Shown piece by piece: positions 48,328 through 55,960 of a DNA stretch of 64,000 bases; position 1 is the first letter of the stretch, and the number at the start of each line of letters is the position of its first letter. The stretch lies in NCBI GenBank assembly GCA_015067435.1, contig SVMM01000004.1, positions 1 through 64,000 of the forward strand, read 5' to 3'. The stretch is from Oscillospiraceae bacterium. Lineage in GTDB: Bacteria; Bacillota; Clostridia; Oscillospirales; Oscillospiraceae. The notes beneath the pieces are model-generated. The model saw only the letters and a list, made by a program, of their open reading frames with translations. It did not search any database and had not been told where the DNA came from. The translations under genes were made by a program, and so were the position numbers.

Positions 48328-48846
48328 ATTAGCAGCAATGTGCATCAGCTCAACGAGGAGATTCGCGACAGCGAGGTGCGTCTCATCGGCGCCACGGGCG
48401 AGCAGCTCGGCATCATGTCCTCCTCGCAGGCGTTGGATATCGCCGAGGAGCAGGGTCTCGACCTCGTCAAGATCTCTCCGCAGGCCAATCCGCCCGTCTG
48501 TAAGCTCATGGATTACGGCAAATTCCGCTTCGAGCAGAGCAAGCGCGAAAAAGAGGCCCGTAAGAATCAGCATGTTGTCGAAATCAAAGAAGTGCGTATG
48601 TCGCCCGGCATCGACGTCGGCGACTTCAATACCAAGCTCAAAAATGCCCAGAAGTTCCTGACCGAGGGCAACCGCGTCAAGGTCTCCGTCCGCTTCCGCG
48701 GCCGCGAGATGGCGCACACCGAGATCGGCCGCGATCTGCTGCTCCGCTTTGCCGAGCAGGCGGGCGAGGTCGCCAATCTGGAAAAGGAACCGAAAATGGA
48801 AGGACGGAGCATGTCCATCTTCCTCTCCCCGAAGACTGGGAAATAA
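48328..48846 (+). CDS. infC: Translation initiation factor IF-3
   Basis: Binds the 30S subunit and proofreads start-codon choice. The likely start is AUU at 48328-48330 (then AGC AGC AAT GTG CAT), seven bases after GGGGGTG. A rare AUU start is the classical IF-3 autoregulation signal. No in-frame ATG exists near this end, and the only other choice is GTG 48340. The 172-residue product has the N domain ([41 protein letters not shown]), the Lys-rich linker helix ([10 protein letters not shown]) and the C domain ([16 protein letters not shown]). It is first in infC-rpmI-rplT. Confidence 0.95.
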   Translation: MSSNVHQLNEEIRDSEVRLIGATGEQLGIMSSSQALDIAEEQGLDLVKISPQANPPVCKLMDYGKFRFEQSKREKEARKNQHVVEIKEVRMSPGIDVGDFNTKLKNAQKFLTEGNRVKVSVRFRGREMAHTEIGRDLLLRFAEQAGEVANLEKEPKMEGRSMSIFLSPKTGK

Positions 48847-48881
48847 CTAGCGAGAAAAACTATGTAAAGGAGTTAACCACC

Positions 48882-49079
48882 ATGCCCAAGCTGAAAAGCC
48901 ACAGCGGCGCGAAGAAGCGCTTCAACAAGACCAAGACCGGCAAGATCAAGGTCGCCAAGGCGTTCAAGAGCCACATCCTCACGAAGAAGCCCACCAAGCG
49001 TACCCGCAAGCTGCGTCACGGCGGCTATGCCGACGTCACGAAGCAGAAGACCATCGAAAAGATGATCCCCTACAAATAA
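48882..49079 (+). CDS. rpmI: 50S ribosomal protein L35
   Basis: A 65-residue basic protein, canonical for L35: [31 protein letters not shown], ending KMIPYK. AAAGGAG precedes the ATG. It is the middle gene of the IF3-L35-L20 operon, 35 bases after infC. Confidence 0.98.
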   Translation: MPKLKSHSGAKKRFNKTKTGKIKVAKAFKSHILTKKPTKRTRKLRHGGYADVTKQKTIEKMIPYK

Positions 49080-49109
49080 TTAACTGTACGCTGAAAGGAG
49101 CTTAATGAT

Positions 49110-49460
49110 ATGGCACGTGTAAAAGGCGCGATGATGACGCGCAAGAGAAGAAACAAGACCCTCAAGCTTGCCAAGGGTTACTGGGGCAACAAGTCCCGCC
49201 ACTATAAGATGGCCAACGAGCAGGTCATGAAGTCCCTGACCTACGCCTATGTCGGCCGCCGCCTCAAGAAGCGCGATTTCCGCTCCCTGTGGATCACCCG
49301 CATCAGCGCGGCGTGCAAGGCGAACGGCATGAACTACTCCACGTTCATGCACGGTCTCAAGAAGGCGAACGTCACCATCAACCGCAAGATGCTCAGCGAG
49401 ATGGCGGTCAACGATTCCGCCGCTTTCGCCAAGCTGGTCGAGGTTGCGCAGAAGGCGTAA
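49110..49460 (+). CDS. rplT: 50S ribosomal protein L20
   Basis: A 116-residue assembly protein for the 50S subunit and, in Bacilli, the repressor of its own operon through the infC leader. It has the standard start [16 protein letters not shown] and the globular domain with [34 protein letters not shown] precedes the ATG. It ends the operon and has a strong terminator. Confidence 0.98.
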   Translation: MARVKGAMMTRKRRNKTLKLAKGYWGNKSRHYKMANEQVMKSLTYAYVGRRLKKRDFRSLWITRISAACKANGMNYSTFMHGLKKANVTINRKMLSEMAVNDSAAFAKLVEVAQKA

Positions 49461-49472
49461 CATATGTTTTAC

Positions 49473-49506
49473 AAAAGGTCTTTGCCGTTTTGGGCAAAGG
49501 CCTTTT
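49473..49506 (+). terminator. Terminator of infC-rpmI-rplT
   Basis: A 14-bp stem (49473-49486 with 49493-49506, one G-U pair) and a T-run. Repeat copy 3 starts seven bases later. Confidence 0.9.
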
Positions 49507-49512
49507 TGTTTT

Positions 49513-50220
49513 GCCGCCGTGCCTCGGCGGAGGGGGATGTTCCGCGCCTGCGGGCGCGGGGGCGCGGATTTCCGCCAACCCGGCGGAGGGGGTGTTCCGC
49601 GCCTGCGGGCGCGGGTTACTTTTCCCGCGAAGGAAAAGTAACCAAAAGTTCGCCAAAACCTGCGGTTTTGGAATCCCTTCCCCACTGTCGACGCCGATGG
49701 CCGCCGTCCGGCGCGCCGTGTCGATACGTGTCGTGTCTCCTCTCACCGTTGCGCCAGCCGCTTCTCGCTTCCCTCCGGTCGCGACAAGCGGGGCGCTGCT
49801 TCGAAATTCGCTCGCTTTTTCCGCCGCAGGCGGCGCTTCGCTCATTTCCGCCGACGCGCTCGTTCATCGATGCGCGGCTGCGTGCGTCTATCCAGCGGCG
49901 CCTAGCTGGGCTATAGCGGAGAGGAAATTGGCGCGCACGATTCTGCGGCGTCCATCCGCCAAGGGCGCAGAGCAAAGCGATTACGCATTTCGCATCGGCT
50001 TGTGGTTTCTATCCCTCCGAGGCACGCGGCGCGGCGATGCACAGCGTCGCGCAAGGCACAGCGCAGCGGCAGCGGAAACAGGGAATACATGTATCGACGA
50101 CAATCGCGCCGAGCGGTCACAGCGGCACCACCGGATAACGCAGCAGGCTTTTCCTTTCTTTGGAAGTCTGAAAACGGTTCTTTCCTTTTCACGAAAAGGA
50201 AAGAACTGGTTTCAGAAACC
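49513..50220 (+). repeat. Composite palindromic repeat, copy 3
   Basis: A 708-base non-coding mosaic between rplT and convergent gerQ. Modules: A twice (49513-49560, 49569-49614), B (perfect 11-bp arms 49615-49625/49632-49642, and CCAAAACC/GGTTTTGG 49653-49671), C (about 49687-49728), D (about 49852-49903), E (about 50012-50147) and F (stem 50177-50190/50193-50206). Two stretches of about 110-120 bases (49731-49850 and 49904-50011) have no counterpart in the other copies. The F end stops five bases before the gerQ stop codon. Confidence 0.85.
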
Positions 50221-50226
50221 GCCCCC

Positions 50227-50820
50227 TTACCCCAGCTGCTGTCCGGGCGGTTCGCGGAACTCCACGAACTTCACCGAGAAGAGGTCCGCCGTGATGTGGC
50301 TGTCCCAGAGCGGCTGATAGACGACGATGTAGTCCGTGCCGACCTCGTAGAGCTCGCCCTCGACGGTGATGAGGTTCTGCGTGCCCATGAGGAAACGCAC
50401 GAGCACGCTGCGCCCGACGTTGCGCGCCAGCAGCGCGCGCCAGGAGTTGCGCGCCGCCTCGTCCGCGCTCAGCGGTTCGGTGAAGCTGTCCTGCGGCATG
50501 CTGTTCATGCCTTCCTCCTCACTGGGCGTCCACTCGTGCCCCGGCCCGTACGCCGGATTGTCGTACGGTGCCGCGGCGGGCGCGGCCGAGGGGAGCTGCG
50601 CGACGGCGCTCGCCGTGCCTCCGCCGTTCCACGCGCTGCCGTAGGGTGTGATCTGCCCCGTCGCGCCGCCGCTCGCTGCGTTTCCGTAGTACGGCTCGAT
50701 CTCGCTCTCCATGCCGGTCGCGCGGTCGGCGCGCTTGTTCGCTTCCCGCATCGCGTCGCAGCTGCCGTTTCCGTGAAAGTGATTGTGGTGCGCCGGAACG
50801 CACGATTTCCTGTCAGTCAT
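50227..50820 (-). CDS. gerQ: Spore coat protein GerQ-like
   Basis: GerQ is a coat protein needed to localise the cortex hydrolase CwlJ. The 197-residue protein has a His/Asn-rich start (HHNHFHGNG), a low-complexity Gly/Ala/Pro/Tyr central part (about 40-105) and a conserved C-terminal domain (about 125-190: GRSVLVRFLMGTQNLITVEG, YIVVYQPLWDSH). That domain has the layout of the GerQ domain. The gene stands directly after cwlJ as in Bacillus, which supports the call more than the sequence alone. Confidence 0.75.
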   Translation of the reverse strand: MTDRKSCVPAHHNHFHGNGSCDAMREANKRADRATGMESEIEPYYGNAASGGATGQITPYGSAWNGGGTASAVAQLPSAAPAAAPYDNPAYGPGHEWTPSEEEGMNSMPQDSFTEPLSADEAARNSWRALLARNVGRSVLVRFLMGTQNLITVEGELYEVGTDYIVVYQPLWDSHITADLFSVKFVEFREPPGQQLG

Positions 50821-50837
50821 ATGGACCCTCCCTGAAA

Positions 50838-51278
50838 TTAAGTATCATAATACGCCGCCGTGGGCGTATAGAAGCAATGGTCGCCGATGCGTGCCCGGAA
50901 TGTGCCGACCTGCGTGGGGAAATACGGGCGGCAATCGGGCGAATAAGGGTTGAAAAACCAGAGCGCGTCGCCCACCTCGGGGATGCGGTTGCCCGCGATC
51001 GCCCAGTCGGCGATGTTGTAGTGCACCTCGGTGGGGCGCATGTTGTAAATGTTCTGGGGGTTGTAGACGCCGCGCACCATGTCGCTGGCACAGACGAACT
51101 GTCCGGGCTGCAAAATGATGTTCCGGATGCTCCTCTGGCCCACGCGGGCATACTCGCCGCCCGGCGCCTCCACACGGTTCATCACGACGCCCGCCACGGC
51201 CTTCATCCCGCTGTCGCCCTCGCCGCCCGCCTCGCACTCGATCAGCCGCGCCAGCAGCTCCCGGTCGGAAAAGGCCAT
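50838..51278 (-). CDS. cwlJ: Spore cortex-lytic cell wall hydrolase CwlJ
   Basis: A 146-residue hydrolase_2 (SleB/CwlJ) protein that degrades spore cortex during germination. It has the catalytic Glu in LARLIECEAGGEG, AVAGVVMNRV, IILQPGQF and ALWFFNPYSPDC. There is no signal peptide or peptidoglycan-binding repeat, as expected for CwlJ. GAGGAGGTGA precedes the ATG. Upstream, minus-strand CATACGAT (51309-51316) is one base from the SigE -10, with a poor -35. Confidence 0.88.
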   Translation of the reverse strand: MAFSDRELLARLIECEAGGEGDSGMKAVAGVVMNRVEAPGGEYARVGQRSIRNIILQPGQFVCASDMVRGVYNPQNIYNMRPTEVHYNIADWAIAGNRIPEVGDALWFFNPYSPDCRPYFPTQVGTFRARIGDHCFYTPTAAYYDT

Positions 51279-51379
51279 CGTCTCACCTCCTCTCCCCTCT
51301 CTGTCACCATCGTATGGCGGCGGCGCGAAACGTGTGCGCGGCCGCGCGCAAAATCATAGTGGTATTTTTCGTTTGGATA

Positions 51380-51388
51380 TGATACAAT
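51380..51388 (+). promoter_or_regulatory. Extended -10 promoter of uppP
   Basis: TGA-TACAAT (51380-51388), about 40 bases before uppP; no clear -35. Confidence 0.4.
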
Positions 51389-51428
51389 GTAGTTGTAAAA
51401 ATTTGCGCAAGAAAGGGGCACGCTTACC

Positions 51429-52262
51429 ATGAGCCTGCTTCACTCGCTTCTGCTCGGCATTATTCAGGGCGTGACAGAGTTCCTGCCCATCTCCAGCTCC
51501 GGCCATCTCGCCATCGCGGAACATGTGCTCGGCATGTCCGGCGCGTCGGACATCCCGGAGTTTTTCGACGTGCTGCTGCACCTCGGCACGCTCTTCGCCG
51601 TGTTCGTCGCCTACTGGGCGGAAATCAAGGAGATCATCCTCGAATTCTTCCGCGGCGTCGGCGACCTTGCCCACGGCACCACGCCGCAGAAGGTGCCGCC
51701 CGCGCGGCGGATGATCCTGCTCATCATCGTCGGCACGCTGCCGCTGTTTCTGGTCCTGCCCGTCAAGGACAAGATCGAGGGACTTTCGGAGAATATGATC
51801 TTCATCGGCGCGGCGCTGCTGTTCACGGGCATGATGCTCTGGCTGTGCGACCGCGTGAGCACCGGACGCAAGACCGAGAAGAACGCGCGGCTGTCCGACG
51901 CGCTCATCGTCGGCCTCGCGCAGGCGCTCGCCACCTGCCCCGGCGTCTCCCGCTCCGGCATGACGATCACGGGCGGCTGCTTTATGAGCTTCGAGCGCAG
52001 CTTCGCTGTGCGCTTCTCGTTCCTGCTGTCGATCCCCGCGATCCTCGGTGCGAACATCCTCTCGCTCAAGGACGCGATCGAGGCGGGCGTTGCGTGGGGC
52101 GACGTACCCGTGTACCTCGCGGGCGTCGTCACGGCGGCGATCGTGGGCTACGGCTGCATCCGCCTGCTGCGCTACATCGCCGACCGGGGACGCTTCGGTG
52201 TCTTCGCCTACTACTGCTGGGCGGTCGGTATTCTCGTGTTGATCTTTACCATTGTCGGATAA
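51429..52262 (+). CDS. uppP: Undecaprenyl-diphosphatase
   Basis: Membrane phosphatase (BacA) that recycles undecaprenyl-PP, the lipid carrier for wall polymers; overproduction gives bacitracin resistance. The 277-residue protein has about eight helices and the two active-site motifs GVTEFLPISSSGH and GVSRSGMTITGG. AAAGGGG precedes ATG 51429. ftsK follows 16 bases later. Confidence 0.96.
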   Translation: MSLLHSLLLGIIQGVTEFLPISSSGHLAIAEHVLGMSGASDIPEFFDVLLHLGTLFAVFVAYWAEIKEIILEFFRGVGDLAHGTTPQKVPPARRMILLIIVGTLPLFLVLPVKDKIEGLSENMIFIGAALLFTGMMLWLCDRVSTGRKTEKNARLSDALIVGLAQALATCPGVSRSGMTITGGCFMSFERSFAVRFSFLLSIPAILGANILSLKDAIEAGVAWGDVPVYLAGVVTAAIVGYGCIRLLRYIADRGRFGVFAYYCWAVGILVLIFTIVG

Positions 52263-52278
52263 GGAGTAATACGCTCAC

Positions 52279-55002
52279 ATGGCTACATCGCAAAAGAAAA
52301 CAACCAAAAAGGCTCCAGCGAAACGCACGGCGCAGCGCGGCGGCTCCGGCGGCAGGCGCAAGGCGCCGCCGAAGAAGCAGCCCGTCCGCCGCGAGGTCGG
52401 CGGCGCGCTGTGCCTGCTTGCGGCGCTGTTCGTGCTCGTGGGCTACTTCCAGCGCGGCGCCTGGCTCATCGACAAGCTGCGCGAGCTGTGCTGCGGCCTG
52501 GCGGGCTTCGGCTGGTATCTCGCGGTGCCCGCGCTGCTGCTCGCGGCGTGGATCCTTATCATGCACCGCGGGCGCCGCGTCGGCTGGCCTCTCGTGTGCG
52601 CGCTGCTGCTGCCCGGTCTGCTCGGCGCCATCGCCTACCTCGCGGTGACGGAGACGATGCCCGGCTCCGAGGGGCTGCTCAAGGCGCTCTGGGCGGACGG
52701 TATCGCCGGCGCGATGGGCGGCGCGTTCTCCGGCGCGCTGGCGGTCGGCTTCCACGCCGTGCTCGGCAAGGTCGCGGCGATGATCGTCTTCGTCGTCGCC
52801 TTTGTCGGCTGCCTGATGGTGGCGCTGCGGCTCACGCCCGCCGCCATCATCGACGCGGTGAAGAGCCACGAGTTCGTCCCCTACGACGAGCCAGAGGATG
52901 AGCCGGAGCGGCAGCCGAACGTGCCCGCCCGCCCCGCGCGCTTCACCCGTCCCCGTCCGAGCATCGACATCCCGCTCGACGACGCGCCCGCGCAGCCGCA
53001 GAGCGTTTCGACGGAGCTGCCCAAGCCGCCCAAAACGAGCTTTTTCGCCAAAAAGCCGGATCGCATCCGCACGCCGGACGAGCTGCTGACGCAGGAGATC
53101 GAGGCGCAGAGCGCGCCGCCCGCCGCGAAAAAGCCCGAGCCGAAAATCGTCATTACCGCCGCGCCGCCCGCTTCGGAGGAACCGTTGCAGCCCACCGTCG
53201 TGGCGGCTCCGCCGGCTCCCGCGGAGCCCAAGCCGGTTCCCGTCGAACCAAAACCTGCCCCTGTCGAGCCAAAGCACACCGCGCCGCAGTCTGTCGTGAC
53301 GCAGCCCGCCCCCGCGCCGAAGCTCGACCCGATCACGCCGCCCCCGCCCGCCGAACCGAAGTCGGACAAGCTCGACCGAGGCGCGGTGCAGCAGGCCGCC
53401 GCCGAGGTGACGGCGGAGATCGAGGCGTCGGGCGCCGGCGCGGCGGAATACCGCTACCCGTCCCTCACGCTGCTCACCGAGGGCGCGCCCGGCAATGCCG
53501 AGGCCGCGGGCGCGGAGCTGCGCAACAACTCCCGCCGCCTCGCCGAAACGCTCAAGAGCTTCGGCGTCGAGGCGTCCGCGGGCGACGTTGTGCGCGGCCC
53601 CTCCGTCACGCGCTACGAGTTCATGCTCGAACAGGGCGTCAAGCTCTCGAAAATCACGAATTTGCAGGACGACATCGCCCTCGCGCTCGGCGCGACGGGC
53701 GTGCGCATCGCGCCGATCCCGGACAAGATCTCCGTGGTGGGCATCGAGGTGCCGAACAAGCACGTCACGCCCGTCCACATCCGCGACGTGCTCGGCTCGA
53801 CCACGTTCACGAGCCACAAGTCCGGCGTCTGCTTCGCCGTCGGCAAGGACATCAACGGCAATCCCATCGTCGGCGACATCGCGAAGTTCCCCCACGTGCT
53901 GATCGCGGGCACCACGGGCTCCGGCAAATCCGTGTGCACGAACTCGCTGATCGTCTCCATGCTCTACAAGTCCACGCCGGAGGACGTGCGCTTCATCATG
54001 GTCGATCCCAAGATGGTCGAGCTCGCGCCCTACAACGGCATCCCGCACCTGCTCATCCCCGTCGTCACCGACCCCAAGAAGGCGGCGGGCGCGCTGCAAT
54101 GGGCGGTCTATGAGATGATGAAGCGCTACCAGATCTTCTCAAACCACGGCGTCAAGGAGCTCTCCGCCTACAACGAGCTGGCGGCGCGGGACCCGGAGCT
54201 GGTCAAATATCCGAAGGTCGTGGTCGTGATCGACGAGCTCGCCGACCTGATGCTCGTCGCGGCGAAGGAGGTCGAGGAATCGATCTGCCGCGTCGCCCAG
54301 ATGGGCCGCGCGGCGGGCATGCACCTCGTCATCGCCACGCAGCGGCCGAGCGCCGACGTCATCACGGGCCTCATGAAGGCGAACATTCCCAGCCGCATTG
54401 CCTTCGCCGTGGCGTCCTCGCTCGAATCGCGCATCATTCTCGACAACACCGGCGCGGAAAAGCTGGTGGGCAAGGGCGACATGCTCTACGCCCCGCTCGG
54501 CGAGGGCAAGCCCCGCCGCGTGCAGGGCTGCTTCATCTCCGCCGAGGAGATCGACCGCGTGGTCGGTTTCATCAAGGAGAACAGCGAGGCGAGCTACGAC
54601 AAAAACGTCATCGACCAGATCGAGCAGAACGTCGCGGAGAAGGAGCGCGGCTCCGGCAAGAACGCCGCGCCCGCCGACGACGTGCCCGCCGACGACGCCG
54701 ACGAGATGCTGTGCGCCGCCATCGAGGTGGTGCTGGAGACCGGACAGGCGTCGACCTCGATGCTCCAGCGGCGGCTCAAGCTCGGCTACTCCCGCGCCGC
54801 GCGCATTGTCGACCAGATGGAGGAGCGCGGCATCGTGGGACCGTTCGAGGGCTCGAAACCGCGCCAGCTGCTCATCACGCGCGAGCAGTGGGAGGAGCTG
54901 AAGATGAAGGGCCAGTCCATGCCGGAAGCCGCTCCCGCCGCCGCTCCCGTTGCGCCTGTTGCGCCCGTTGCGCCCGCGGAGCCTCCGGAGGACGGCGAAT
55001 GA
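52279..55002 (+). CDS. ftsK: DNA translocase FtsK/SpoIIIE
   Basis: Pumps chromosomal DNA through division or sporulation septa. The 907-residue protein has a basic N terminus, four membrane helices (about 38-185), a Pro/Ala/Lys-rich linker (about 195-370, with EPKPVPVEPKPAPVEPK repeats), the alpha and beta motor domains with GTTGSGKSVCTNSLI (Walker A, about 545), VVVIDELADLML (Walker B) and RPSADVITG, and the gamma winged helix (SMLQRRLKLGYSRAARIVDQ) that reads polar sequences. A short Ala/Pro tail follows. Its stop overlaps the next gene (ATGA). Confidence 0.96.
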   Translation: MATSQKKTTKKAPAKRTAQRGGSGGRRKAPPKKQPVRREVGGALCLLAALFVLVGYFQRGAWLIDKLRELCCGLAGFGWYLAVPALLLAAWILIMHRGRRVGWPLVCALLLPGLLGAIAYLAVTETMPGSEGLLKALWADGIAGAMGGAFSGALAVGFHAVLGKVAAMIVFVVAFVGCLMVALRLTPAAIIDAVKSHEFVPYDEPEDEPERQPNVPARPARFTRPRPSIDIPLDDAPAQPQSVSTELPKPPKTSFFAKKPDRIRTPDELLTQEIEAQSAPPAAKKPEPKIVITAAPPASEEPLQPTVVAAPPAPAEPKPVPVEPKPAPVEPKHTAPQSVVTQPAPAPKLDPITPPPPAEPKSDKLDRGAVQQAAAEVTAEIEASGAGAAEYRYPSLTLLTEGAPGNAEAAGAELRNNSRRLAETLKSFGVEASAGDVVRGPSVTRYEFMLEQGVKLSKITNLQDDIALALGATGVRIAPIPDKISVVGIEVPNKHVTPVHIRDVLGSTTFTSHKSGVCFAVGKDINGNPIVGDIAKFPHVLIAGTTGSGKSVCTNSLIVSMLYKSTPEDVRFIMVDPKMVELAPYNGIPHLLIPVVTDPKKAAGALQWAVYEMMKRYQIFSNHGVKELSAYNELAARDPELVKYPKVVVVIDELADLMLVAAKEVEESICRVAQMGRAAGMHLVIATQRPSADVITGLMKANIPSRIAFAVASSLESRIILDNTGAEKLVGKGDMLYAPLGEGKPRRVQGCFISAEEIDRVVGFIKENSEASYDKNVIDQIEQNVAEKERGSGKNAAPADDVPADDADEMLCAAIEVVLETGQASTSMLQRRLKLGYSRAARIVDQMEERGIVGPFEGSKPRQLLITREQWEELKMKGQSMPEAAPAAAPVAPVAPVAPAEPPEDGE

Positions 55003-55496
55003 GCGGAGCCTCGACGGACGCCGTCACGCTCCGCCCCATGACCCGCGCGCTGTGCCACGAGCTGTTCCGCGGCTGGGAGAACGATCCCGCCATCTATGCC
55101 GATCCCGCCGAATGCCGGCCGTATCGCTACGACGAATCGGCGGTCGACCGCTATTTCGACGCGAAGCAGGAGCCCTCGCGCGTCCTGCTTGCCGTCATGC
55201 TCCGCGGCCGCGTCATCGGCGAGGTGCAGCTCAAGCGCATCGACCGTGCGCGCGGAGAATGCACGCTGAGCATCCACCTGCAAAACGACGCGGTCAAGGG
55301 CAGGGGCTGCGGCATGCTGGCAGAGCGTCTGGCGCTGCGCCATGCCTTCGACGTCCTCGGCATGAATGCCGTCAACGCGGACACCGTCAGCTCAAATATG
55401 CGCAGCCGGCACATACTGGAAAAGCTCGGCTTCCGCTTTCTGCGGGAAGAGGACGGCTTCCGCTACTATCGCATCGAGAGGGGTGACGCGACTTGA
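54999..55496 (+). CDS. GNAT-family acetyltransferase (RimJ/RimL-like)
   Basis: A 165-residue protein with VTLRPMTRALCHELF, VIGEVQLKRID, the acetyl-CoA loop KGRGCGMLAERLALRHAF, VNADTVSSNMRSRHILEKLGF and RYYRIER, the pattern of the ribosomal-protein/aminoglycoside acetyltransferase group (Acetyltransf_3). The acceptor is unknown. ATG 54999 overlaps the ftsK stop, and its stop overlaps the ruvX start, so it is coupled on both sides. Confidence 0.87.
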   Translation: MSGASTDAVTLRPMTRALCHELFRGWENDPAIYADPAECRPYRYDESAVDRYFDAKQEPSRVLLAVMLRGRVIGEVQLKRIDRARGECTLSIHLQNDAVKGRGCGMLAERLALRHAFDVLGMNAVNADTVSSNMRSRHILEKLGFRFLREEDGFRYYRIERGDAT

Positions 55497-55912
55497 AGAT
55501 CATGGCCATCGACTACGGCGACGCGCACACCGGCGTCGCCGTCTCCGACCGGACGGGGACGCTGTGCGGCTTCTCCACGGTCGTCACCGCCTACACGAGC
55601 GAAAAGGTGCTCGCGCAGCTTAAGCCGCTGATCGCGGAGCACGAGGTCACGGAACTGGTGCTCGGGCACCCGGTCAACATGGACGGGACGCGCGGCCCGC
55701 GTGCCGAGAAGGCGGAGGCGTTCGCCGAGCAGCTCCGAGAAGCGACGGGGCTGCCCGTCACGCTCTGGGACGAGCGGCGTACCACCGTCGACGCGCACAA
55801 CATCCTCGCGAACAACGGCAAGCGCGCGAAGGAGCGCAAAAAGACCGTGGACGCGGTCGCCGCCTCCCTGATGCTGGAGGGCTATCTCACGTTCAAAAAG
55901 AGGAACCTGTGA
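55493..55912 (+). CDS. ruvX: Holliday junction resolvase-like RuvX (YqgF)
   Basis: A 139-residue RNase H-fold nuclease implicated in 16S rRNA 5'-end maturation and Holliday junction resolution. Motifs are MAIDYGDAHTGVAVSD, LVLGHPVNMDGT and LWDERRTTVDA, plus KKTVDAVAASLMLEGYL. The start is taken as TTG 55493 (overlapping TTGA with the GNAT stop, GAGGGG before it); ATG 55502 is the alternative. Confidence 0.93.
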   Translation: MKIMAIDYGDAHTGVAVSDRTGTLCGFSTVVTAYTSEKVLAQLKPLIAEHEVTELVLGHPVNMDGTRGPRAEKAEAFAEQLREATGLPVTLWDERRTTVDAHNILANNGKRAKERKKTVDAVAASLMLEGYLTFKKRNL

Positions 55913-55949
55913 AAACAGCGGAACGGCTAAACGCCGTTCCGCTGTTTTC
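55911..55949. terminator. Bidirectional terminator between ruvX and the csaB-fusion gene
   Basis: A perfect 17-bp stem (55911-55927 with 55933-55949, loop TAAAC) with A and T tracts on either arm. It overlaps the ruvX stop codon. Confidence 0.9.
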
Positions 55950-55960
55950 ATATCATGTTT

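Noticed and set aside
28491..50220. Composite repeats as a CRISPR array or rRNA/tRNA remnants
   Set aside because: There are no regularly spaced identical short repeats and no resemblance to rRNA or tRNA.
49444..50317. Several 60-340-codon frames in repeat copy 3
   Set aside because: Same reason: structured repeat DNA with no coding signature; some also run into the gerQ antisense.
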